Notes under the pieces: generated by a model
The model's input: only the letters and a program-made list of their open reading frames with translations
What the model was told of the DNA's origin: nothing
The model's database searches: none
Position numbers and translations under genes: made by a program
In this document: positions 55,651 to 64,000 of the stretch, piece after piece
Layout of the letters: every line of letters begins with the position of its first letter
Position numbering within the stretch: the first letter of the stretch is position 1
Source of the DNA: Talpa occidentalis
Lineage: Eukaryota; Chordata; Mammalia; Eulipotyphla; Talpidae
Reading direction: 5' to 3'
DNA length: 64,000 bases
NCBI RefSeq assembly: GCF_014898055.3
Contig: NW_023601754.1
Location: 53,313,013-53,377,012, forward strand

Positions 55651-56940
55651 CTGAGACTTGTCCTCCCCCTTGGGGGGGTCTATAAGCCTCGAAAACTTAG
55701 CACACCCCAAACTGAGCCCTCCTGTCCTCTCTGCCCCCACATTGCTGCCACACCTCCGACTCACCCCCCCTCTGTCACTGTCACCGCTGGCCCCTGCCCC
55801 TCCGGGAGGACCGCAAGCCAGGCCTGAAGCAGCACATTCTGGGCCCAGCAGCAAAGGGCGGCGTCACCCCACAAGATACCAGGTGCTCCCCAAAGGGAGT
55901 GAGGAACCCTGGAGGCAGAGCTGGCGGTGGTCAGAGGGCACCCCCCCGCACCCCCCGCCCCGTCTTCCGCCTGTGCTTCTTCACTTGAAAGACCTGCGCC
56001 CGCCGTGTGGCTTGCACAGGTGGTGCTCCCAGCAGCCTGTCCCTCTCCGGCCTCTGTTATCCGGGGTATTCCTAGGAGAGAACTGGCCGCTGCCCTCCAT
56101 GGACACGCCCCGCGCCAGCTGCAGCCCCCGACGCCCCCCAAGCGCTGAGCGGGGCAGAGTCAGCAGGGCCCGCTGGTCCCGTCCTGGTCCCGCCGAGGCG
56201 CGGCCCAGCAGGATGCCTTACCCTGCCGCCGAGAGGAGCGGGCCGGGCTCGGGGGGCTGCACGACGCCGGAGGTCTTCAGGCCCGAGCAGGCCGGGAGAT
56301 GCTCCCAGTTCTTCCTCCCGCACCCCCAAACGCAGATGCTTCCAGAGGGTCCCCAGGATCACTGTCCCTGCCCACACCAGGGGTGAGGCCGTGCCCACTC
56401 CTGCCAAGCCGTGTGGGGAAGGGCCGTGCTGAGGGGCCAGCAGGCCCGGCGCTTGCAGTGAGAACGCCCAGGGTCTCCTCTGCCTGCGTGCGTGTGGACA
56501 AGCCCGGAGCTCCCCCAGCTCAGCTTCCCACCGGCTGGGCTCCCGCCCCTCCCCACGCTGCGCGCCTGTGGGCGGGTGTCATGGGGAGAAGCACCCCGGC
56601 CCGGCCGGACCTCTCCTTCCCCGCCAGCCTCCTGGGGTCGGCTCACCTGCCATCACTGTTTCACTCTGCCGTCAGCCTGACTGAGGGCGAGACACGCAGT
56701 CGGGGCGGCTCAGGGATGTGCAGGACGCGGCCTGGCCCCGGCCCTGCCTAAATGGCTGCACTGCCCGCTGGTGCCAGGACACACAGGGCCGGTGGGGGTC
56801 CCGCTGCTCCAGGCACGGCAGGTGGCCGGAGTCCAGACTCCAGCCCTGGCGCCCCGGCACCCCGGCCAGCCAGATCTCCCCGCCGTGGCGGGGCGGGACC
56901 TTCGTGGGAGAGGGACACAGAGGGCGCTGCCCCCGCCACG

Positions 56941-57240
56941 GAGTGAGATTGCAGCAAACGACCAGGAGCTTTGATAAAATCTTATCAAGCAGCACAGTGG
57001 TGCGCGCCGACCGCCAAGCCGGTCAGGAATTGGCGGGACTATAATTTCTATCAAACTATAATTAGCCGAAGTTCCTTTTGTGATCTTGGGATCCGCGCGA
57101 GCGCAGCCTGTCATTGCAGCCGGCTAACGAGCAGCGGCCGAGCAGCGCGGCCTGCGGCTGCCTTTGATGTTGGGAGAGGAAGCGCTATTGCCAAGACATG
57201 AAAAAATTAGTGGAATTTCAAACACAGAGCAAATGGAGGC
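56941..57240. promoter_or_regulatory. candidate enhancer with GATA-type inverted repeat
   Basis: TTGATAA and TTATCAA form an inverted repeat with a 4-bp spacer at 56971-56988 (TTGATAAAATCTTATCAA). ACTATAATT occurs twice in direct orientation at 57038-57046 and 57055-57063, the second running into AATTAGCCG. CTTTGAT (TCF/LEF-like) lies at 57162-57168. CpG-rich text (GATCCGCGCGAGCGCAGCC) separates these blocks. No repeat or frame explains it. This is the strongest candidate regulatory element in the window. Confidence 0.5.
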
Positions 57241-57810
57241 TGTGGGACCTGGGGCTGTCAGGAGGGGTGGGGGGTTGGAGGCTCTCGCCCATCCACCCAG
57301 GATGGCCTCTGGTGGCGGTCACCCCCTTCTCGGGCGGCATGCGCGAGGGGCCAGGGCAGGCCCGACGTCTCCCCGGGGCTGGCACGCATGGGGCAAACCA
57401 CGTGGAAGACGGGAGGTGAATGAACGAGTGGTGTGCACAGCTAGCCAAGGTGACAGGTGAGTCCAGGGAGCGCCGGTGCTGGGGGCCGTGTCCGCAGCTG
57501 CCCAAGCCTCAGGCTGGCAACCCAGGGCCTCAGAGCAGCAGGGAGCCCCCCACAGGGGCACACAACCAGCGAGGGTGAGGACTGTCCGGTGCCAGAGGGG
57601 GCTACAGAGTGCCCACCCCCTTCCTGGGAGGTCATGCTGGCCCAGCCCTCCCCGGCCCAGCTCCAGGCCCGCCCTTGGCCCATCCAGTTGGGGCAGGTCA
57701 GGCGCCCTTCACACCCTTGGCATCTGCCTGAGGAGATTCCAGGGCAGTGGCCTTGGGGATGAGACATTGAATGTGAATGAACGAAGGAATGTGCGGTAGG
57801 AAGGACAGTG

Positions 57811-57829
57811 GTGACTCAGGGTGACTCAG
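57811..57829 (+). promoter_or_regulatory. tandem AP-1 sites, one helical turn apart
   Basis: GTGACTCAG occurs twice, at 57811-57819 and 57821-57829, so the TGACTCA cores start 10 bp apart, on the same face of the helix. GAATGTGAATGAACGAAGGA lies about 25 bp upstream. Confidence 0.35.
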
Positions 57830-58028
57830 CTCGGAGCCTGCCAGGGCCGGCGGCACAGACTTCTGTGGCCACAGCTGCTCCCTAGCCCGGCACCCGGGCG
57901 GGAACAGCTCTTTCCCAGGGTCCCTCCTGGACTGGCTCGTGCCCAGGTGTTTGGAGGAGAGTAGGGAAGAGGAAGACGGCAGGTGGTCCTGCAGGTGACC
58001 CCGGGGTGGGGCAGCAGAGCACCTGTGA

Positions 58029-58135
58029 ACATCCACCCACCCACGCACCCATCCGCACGCCCACCCACCGATACATCCTCCTTTGGACCATCCGCACGTC
58101 TGTCCATGCAGCATCCATCAGTCATCCACTGAGTC
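58029..58135 (+). repeat. degenerate (CCAC/CCAT)n simple repeat
   Basis: Units of CCAC, CCAT and CGCA (CATCCACCCACCCACGCACC, then ATCCATCAGTCATCCACTG). Overlapping minus-strand frames are low-complexity and not genes. Confidence 0.75.
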
Positions 58136-58545
58136 AGCTCAGTTGGCCTCCCCCAGGTAGCAGGTCCTCTGCCCCCCAAGCCACCCCCGTTGTCGGCTCT
58201 CCTTCCTCTCTGGCCATCAAACTGTTCACATTCCGGTGACCCCTGTCACTCAGGTCACGGCCCACGACCTTCAGGAGTTCGTAATTACTAGTTTGTTGGC
58301 ATCCACACCCAGAAACCTCTAAATCGGACAGACCCACCTCTCCCTCCCAGTTGGCTCCAGCCCTCAGTCCTGTCCTTGCCACCTGGCTGGGAGCAGGCAC
58401 CTGTCTCTTCCCCACAGCAGCCCGCTCTGGAAAGCAGCCTGGGCTCGGGTCTCTGGGCCACAGGGAGTGTGAGCGCTATGCGCCCCCCCACCGGCCCGGC
58501 TCACCCCCCTCCTGCTCTGGTGCAGCCTGGGGTCCTCGACTGCAG

Positions 58546-58700
58546 GGCCTAATTAATTCTGGACCAGCCCAGTGCTTTGAGATCACTGGATAAGAGGGAA
58601 TTCCAGAGGGCAGCTCAGCCTCATAAAACCATAATTGGTTGTGTTTTTATAACCATAATAATACCTTACAGCTTTTGCATTTCAAAGCGCTCCACTCCTA
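58546..58700. promoter_or_regulatory. candidate enhancer with AACCA...TGGTT palindrome
   Basis: The island starts with GGCCTAATTAATTCTGG and has GCTTTGAGATCACTGG (TCF/LEF-like CTTTGA). AACCATAATTGGTT at 58626-58639 is an inverted repeat with a TAAT centre. TTTTTATAACCATAATAATA and TTTGCATTTCAAAGCGC follow, the first containing ATTTGCAT-like text. It is strongly AT-rich compared with its flanks. Regulatory role is inferred. Confidence 0.45.
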
Positions 58701-59615
58701 TTAGATCTAATCCCCTCAGCAGCCTTGGTTGGAGGGTCAGAGGGTGGCGGGGGACACTGGGCTGCGTGGGGCCTGGACAAGACCACCCTGGGGCAGGCTC
58801 CCGGACTGTGCAGGGGGAGAAGCTTCCCCTCCGGGGAAGCCCCCGGCCCTGTGGGTGCGGGATGCAGGTGGCGTGTCACCAGGTAGGGTGCAGAGTGGAA
58901 GGGCTTCTCTGTGGACAAGCCTCAACCCCTTGTTTGTCCAGAAGGAGCCACAGGCACCGGCACTCACTGCATCCAGGAGCTTCTGCTCTGCCCAGACCCC
59001 TCCTCTGAGTCAGCCACCACCTCCCACTCCCTCCGCTAAATTCTCTTACTCACTGAGACAGAATTGGGAGTGGACATGGTCTCCACAGGTGACAAGTGGC
59101 CACGGATGACCGTGGGTCCTGCCAGCACCATGGGGACCAGGGTGGCTGAGCCCAGGACAGGGCCCAGAGCTCGGCCTGAGGAGAGCCTGGCTCAGAGTCG
59201 CCCACGCCTCTGGGACCGGCACCCGCAGCCTGCAGGGCCGGGGGTCTGCAAGCCCAGGAGGGACCCAGGAACAGGGGCATTTTGTGAGTCAAGCCGGGAG
59301 CCGACTGCCTCCAGCCACAGAGGCCCTGCTGGCTTCGCCTGACCTCCCGTCACCCCGGGAGAAGCGACAAGAAAGGGGAACTGCAGACTGGAGTGTGAGT
59401 CAGACCGGAGGGAAAAGAGGGTTTTCTTCGGTTTCACTAAGGCTTCAAACCGAGACCCGCCCAGGCTGGAGGACAGGCCTGGTCCCCACCGAGGCCCTGG
59501 CCTCAGAAGCACGGGGGAGCTTGGCTGTGCCTGCACCGGCGTCTCTGTCCCCTCGTGTCCTGTCAGGGAAGGAAGGGATCACCCCACTCCCTGTCTGGAC
59601 CCCCGACAGGGACAG

Positions 59616-59626
59616 CCAGGGGGCGC
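59616..59626 (+). promoter_or_regulatory. CTCF-type core motif
   Basis: CCAGGGGGCGC, with CAG upstream, matches the CTCF core exactly over 11 bp. Position-weight scoring of the full motif was not possible. It could mark a boundary or loop anchor beside the enhancer-like cluster. Confidence 0.4.
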
Positions 59627-59667
59627 TTGCCATTCATTCCTCCGCCTATTCATTTGCTAGGAGGGTG

Positions 59668-59702
59668 AAGCTTTATTGAGCACCTACTGTGTGCCAGGCC
59701 TG
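59668..59702 (+). repeat. MIR-type fragment
   Basis: GCTTTATTGAGCACCTACTG, then TGTGCCAGGC, is the classical start of MIR or L2-type text. Only this short part is clear. Confidence 0.55.
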
Positions 59703-60249
59703 CTTGAACAAGACAGGCAGCCCCCCCCCACCCCCCAGGGCTGACAGTCTGCAGGGGGTGGGGGGCAGTGAACACACCAGCAGCGGGACCATTGAGTGTG
59801 AGTCTCTAAAGGGAAGACAGAACCCCACAAGTGCCACCCTGCGCTGCAGGTGGGGCTGCGGGAGAAGGCGGGGTGTTCTGGGGCCTGCCAGGGGTAGCGA
59901 TAGCAGGATGAGGAGCGGGTTGGGGGGGCGACAGGCACATGGCAGGACAGGGGCATGGGGGGCTGCAGAGTGACTTCTGCCTCAGGGCCATCTCGGAGCG
60001 TGTCCTGGCCAGGCAGAAAGGAAGGTCCCCGATGCCGGTTCCCGCCCGCAGATGGTCAGTCTGGGGGAAGTCGCAGGCCCCGCCCTCCGGAGCAGGCAGG
60101 AAACCCCACCATTCCAGGGGCGGCTATGAGGGCGGCAGGAGCTGCTGGGCTCCGGGGGACGCCGCCTGCCAAGGCCCCCCCGGCTTCCTCTTGGCCTCCA
60201 CCCCCGCCTCCCCCCTGGCCAGTCCAGCGGGCCGCGCTGTCCCTTTAAA

Positions 60250-60460
60250 GGGCCCTGAGTCAAAGAGTTAAGAATGAAACTGACTCACCGCGGGAGGGTG
60301 GTCACGGGCTGGCCGGCGGCCAGGCGCGGTGGCGGGGAGGCCGGCTGACCGCAGCTGCCTGTGCGCGGCCGCGAGGGCAGAAACCACAAAACCCCATTTG
60401 AAATTCCACCGTGCGGTGCCTTGTGTAATGAGGTTAGGCCTCATAAAGGGGGCATTCAGC
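60250..60460. promoter_or_regulatory. candidate element with two AP-1 sites
   Basis: TGAGTCA at 60256-60262 and TGACTCA at 60281-60287 lie 25 bp apart around AGAGTTAAGAATGAAAC. Further on, ACCACAAAACCCCATTTG (RUNX-like ACCACA) and GTGTAATGAGGTTAGGCC stand out. The surroundings are GC-rich. Function is inferred. Confidence 0.42.
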
Positions 60461-60504
60461 GCCCGCGGCCTGGGGGCCGGGGGCCTGCCCCGGGGGCCAG
60501 CTGA

Positions 60505-60625
60505 TGGTGATGTCATCTTCCGCTAGGAGGCTCCCCCCTGATTAAGGACTTGAAAAAAATGCACCAGGAAACTCAAGTGAGAGCCAAGCGGAAGTCTCGG
60601 GTTTATTTATAGTTGATAACTTATG
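60505..60625. promoter_or_regulatory. candidate element with CRE-like site
   Basis: TGATGTCATC (CRE/ATF-like) at about 60508-60517 is followed by CTGATTAAGGACTTG, a run of A, GGGTTTATTTATAG and TTGATAACTTATG (GATA-type). It may be the second half of the element at 60250-60460, separated by a GC-rich spacer. Confidence 0.38.
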
Positions 60626-61214
60626 TCCGGCCGCTCCACGGGAGACCCAGCGGGAGGAGAAAGGGCCCGGGGGAGGGGGCCGGCAGGGCCGGCCAGGGCT
60701 GCTGTGGCCGGGGAAGGAGCCCAGAGCCCCATCCGAGCTCCCCAGCAGCCACAGCGAAGAGGGTGCGGGTGTGGCCTCTGGACTGCAGGGCAAACGGGGC
60801 CCTTGGGCCTGGGTCAGGTCCTTGCTCTGCCCGAGCTGGGCTGGAGACCTCCCAGGGACTCCGCTTCTCATCCAGAAATTGAGTTGTTGGGGAGCCATCG
60901 GGGCCCCAGCTGCTAGGACCCGCAGGCGGCCCCGCCCCCACCCACGCGCGGGCAGACGTCACTAGTGGACCGTGGCTCGCCCCCGAGCCAGGCTGGGCAC
61001 AGGCACGGTCCACGCGGCAGGCGCCAGCGGCTCCTGCTCCAGCCGGGGGCCTGGGGACTGGCCCACTGCCCACGCCACGGAGGAGCCCAGCGGGGCCTGG
61101 ACCGCTGGGTCTTCCCCACCTGGCTCTGCCATGTGCCCAGCGTGGCAGTGGGGTGGAGGGGAGCGCGTGGGAGCGGGGCAGGGTGGGAGGAGGGACTGGG
61201 CGGGGCGGAGCACC

Positions 61215-61300
61215 CGGCTCCCCTGGGCCTCAGTTTCCTCACGTGTTGAGAGGAAATTTTTAGCAACAACCTCGGGCACGGTCCAGAGGGTGAAATGAGG
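61215..61300 (-). repeat. possible MIR fragment, minus strand
   Basis: GGGCCTCAGTTTCCTCACGT is the antisense of the gaaactgaggc core typical of MIR. The following GAAATGAGGCC may be the rest of a decayed copy. Confidence 0.5.
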
Positions 61301-63754
61301 CCGGCCAAGCGGGCAGGGCCACGTACCCTCTAAGGCAGAAACGAGCATGGTGGGCCTGACGGTCCAGCCTGGCCATCCTCATTCACAGACCCCGACCCAG
61401 GCCCCGGCTCCCAGAGCAGTGGGGGTCAGGGCGGGGCCGTCAGGCCTGCCCTCGTCCCCTCACAGCCAGGGGAGCCTGATCAGCCTGATCAGCTGGGGTC
61501 ACTGGGCACTGGCCAGAGGTGTTTGGGGTGGGCTGTTTGGTGGGGGCCACTTCCGGTCAGAGCCTGCTCCTGTGCCCCCTCGCAGGGCAGGCTGCCGACC
61601 TGGTCAGCTCCCGCCTGGAAGGCCGACCCTGCCGTGAGCTCCACCCCCACCCCCACCGCCTCACAGACGCCCGTGCCCAGCAGCCTTTGTCCTCAAATCC
61701 TGGGGCTCTGGGTGGCCTGGTGGCCCGTGGCCCTGCCTTCCGCAGCACCTGCCTGGACACCCTCGCTCCACTCTTTTCCCGCTGCCCTGGCTCCAGCAGC
61801 AAACTTGCCCTGAGAGGCCTTTCCCCAGAGGAAGGAGCGCCTGTCCCCTCACCAGGCGGCTGGGCCCAGAGGAGGACAGCTTGAGACAATGTCCACAGCC
61901 CCCATGTGGGCAGACGGAGCTGGTTCTCGTCCTCAGGGCGACAGGCCACAGCAAGTGAGCAGAAAACGATTGTGGCACGAGACCGAGTCTGAGGAGCTGG
62001 CACTGCTGGGCAGGGTGGTCAGCAAGCCCTTGCTGGGAGGTGGCCTTGAAACTGAGGACCAGCAGGAAGAAGGGGCCAGGCTGGGGGGCCATTCCAGATG
62101 GAGGCCCCATGGGTAGGGAGGGGCTGGAGGGCAGGTTGGGGACAGCGCAGGAGCAGCACAGACGCCACTGGCCGATGCCCAGGGCCTCACGGGCCGGACA
62201 TTGTCCTGAGTGCCAGGGAAGGTGCTGGAGGCTGTGAGTGTGGTGGGACTTGATTTACCATGAGGGGAGGATGTTCTTGCTTCAGGACAGAGCTTGACCT
62301 TCAGAACCCGGCGGGCAGCCAGCACCCCTGTCGGAGCTCAGATGGGTCTTTTGGCGACAAAGGACAAGCCCTGACACTTGACCTCCTCCCAGCCGGAGGG
62401 ACCCCTGGGTTGTGTCTCCCAGGAGACAGGGCCCCGGCTCTGGGCAGAAAGTCCAGAAAGCAGCCGGTGGCTGAGGGGCTGCTGCCGGCTGCTGAGCAGG
62501 CTGTCTCTGGGGTGTCAAGACAGCTGGACCCACAGGTACGAAAGCGAGGCCCTCCAGGCCAGGGCCTGCAGCGGACAAAGGCAGGACGGGGCAGCCGGCC
62601 CAGCCCAGAGCACCACGCTCATCCCCCTCTGTCTCCAGGGCAGGAAGACCTGCCGGGAGGGAGTGAGCTCGGCCCAGGGGGTCTCCAGCGCGCAGAGGGG
62701 ACACAGACGCTCAGCCACGTGACTCTTTAGCTGTGGGCCTGAGAAGCACACCCAGGTGGCGGCCCGGAAACTCCTTGCTCACCACTACTGTGGCCTGCCT
62801 GGTAGGGGGCGGTCCGTCTCGTGGCCCCTCATTGGACACTCCTTGTCCTCCCCAAGGAGGCTCTGTCCCCCCGTCGGCCGCTCTGCCCAGTGAGATATAA
62901 GGTAGCAGAGGGGCGCAGGGCCCCCTGTGTTCTGCCAAAGCTGCAGCCAGCAAGTCCCCCCAGAGGGCTCCGGAGACCCCTGTCCACCGGGATCGGGCGG
63001 GGAGCTCAGGGAGAGGCCATGGAGGACCCGGGCTGTGGAGAGCAGGACGAGGACCTTGGTCTGACCCCCGTGGCTTTGTCCCGGCCCCTGGGACCTCCCT
63101 TCATGGGGACACAGTGGGAGAGACGCCGACATCTACAGCTGTGGAGGGGAAGTCAGGGCCTCAGCGCCTGCACGGAACAGGTGCTTGAGAAACCGGCGGG
63201 GATGATGTCTGGCGATGGGTTGTGGTTTGACCCACGCGTCCTGGCTAGGCCCTGAAGCAGGAAACAGCCTCCCGCGCCCCTGCCTCCCTGGCTGGAGCTG
63301 CCAGTGGACCTCACCCCCAAAGGTGACGGATGGGCAGGGCTGAGGACCCCCACCCCCCCGCACTGGGAGCAGCACACACTCGGCTCACTACCCTCCTGAG
63401 GAGCTTGCAAAGGTGTTTTTAAATAATAATAAAAGGTGGATTTTAAAACTTAAGAGGGACTTGCTTCCGTGTCCAGGGACTGAGGGTAAACTGGACCCTA
63501 GTCAGTGCCGTGCTGTAGAGAGAGGACCAAAGAGTCAGTCCCCGTGTCTGTGAGCCCTGGGAGAGGCGGACGTGGAGCTGATGGCCCGCGAACAGCACGA
63601 GGCAGGATGGGAACCTCCTGCGATGCTCCAGGGCCCCTGTCATGTGCTGCAAGGTGCTGGGTCCTTGCAAATGAGCAGCAGGGACACCCCAGTACCCCAG
63701 TGGCCTAGAACAGTGTGGTAGGTGCAAAGCACAGAGCTGTCCTACAGGCTGAGG

Positions 63755-63960
63755 GGCTTTGCTCTGTGCCTTGCAGAACCAGGAGATACTTTCCAGACAG
63801 ACCAGCAGGAAAAGCATCCCAGGCAGAGGGAACAGCCTAGGTGAAGGCACAGAGGCTGGCATGGCAGGGAAATACAAGCTGTTCAGCAGAAAAGGAAGAC
63901 CCCTCCCTTGGGAAGGAGCCTGAGGCTTCCTGCTGAGGGGAACCAGGTCTTAGCTTCTGT
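63755..63960 (+). repeat. probable ancient interspersed repeat at window end
   Basis: The order CATCCCAGGCAGAGGGAACA, GCCTAGGTGAAGGCACAGAG and GCTGGCATGGCAGGGAA recalls a widespread mammalian repeat (ccaggcagagggaacagcatgtgcaaaggc type). I cannot name the family, and it may continue beyond 64000. Confidence 0.4.
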
Positions 63961-64000
63961 CCTTTCCAAGCTATATTTGGCTCATTAATACACTGAAGGC

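Larger units (their letters stand above)
52471..64000. other. GC-rich DNA with a cluster of candidate regulatory islands
   Basis: No protein-coding exon was recognised in these 11.5 kb. AT-rich, motif-dense islands at 53.5-53.97, 56.94-57.24, 58.55-58.70 and 60.25-60.63 kb stand out against GC-rich flanks and are listed separately. The rest is GC-rich chance frames plus MIR-like scraps. Confidence 0.5.

Noticed and set aside
1..64000. CRISPR arrays, operons or other prokaryotic systems
   Set aside because: The window has mammalian LINE-1, SINE, MIR and LTR content, and no regularly spaced repeats or bacterial genes.

Overview
This is a stretch of nuclear DNA from a placental mammal, and I find no protein-coding exon in it. 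The organism call rests on LINE-1 retrotransposons in several decay states, a tRNA-headed SINE family with pol III promoter boxes and an A/T-rich tail, MIR-type fragments, solo retroviral LTRs, and CpG-dense patches in a GC-rich background. The SINE head (GGGCCTCCCTGGTGGTGCAG) resembles SINE heads of laurasiatherian mammals. I do not recognise the exact family and cannot name a species.

Layout. 1-13.3 kb: GC-rich, mostly single-copy DNA with short AT-rich islands that look like conserved noncoding elements, three CpG-dense patches (5.3, 6.5 and 12.9 kb) and two copies of an ancient interspersed repeat. 13.3-16.1 kb: old minus-strand LINE-1 carrying two SINEs, then another old repeat. 16.1-21.0 kb: GC-rich single-copy DNA. 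21.1-22.9 kb: plus-strand LINE-1 fragment covering the reverse-transcriptase region. 22.9-31.2 kb: GC-rich DNA with three solo LTRs of one endogenous-retrovirus family, and a SINE with a perfect 14-bp target duplication. 31.2-36.0 kb: a CpG-rich patch, two MIRs and one AT-rich candidate element. 36.0-41.8 kb: a long old LINE-1 with four SINE copies in or at the end of it. 42-49 kb: GC-rich DNA with scattered old repeats. 49.3-50.9 kb: an old LINE-1 5' region split by a much younger 5'-truncated LINE-1. 51-64 kb: two MIRs, then GC-rich DNA holding the strongest cluster of candidate regulatory elements (53.5, 56.9-57.2, 58.6 and 60.2-60.6 kb).

Function. The hundreds of open frames in the GC-rich parts overlap one another on both strands, are rich in Gly, Pro, Ala, Arg and Ser, and show no domain I recognise. 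They are what stop-poor GC-rich DNA produces by chance. The window is best read as intergenic or intronic DNA with many candidate enhancers, possibly near a developmental gene outside the window. All regulatory calls come from base composition and motifs only; no alignment was possible. I saw no clearly new biological system. The most useful leads are the solo-LTR cluster, the nested LINE-1, the motif-dense AT islands at the right end, and the CpG-dense patches without a recognised gene.
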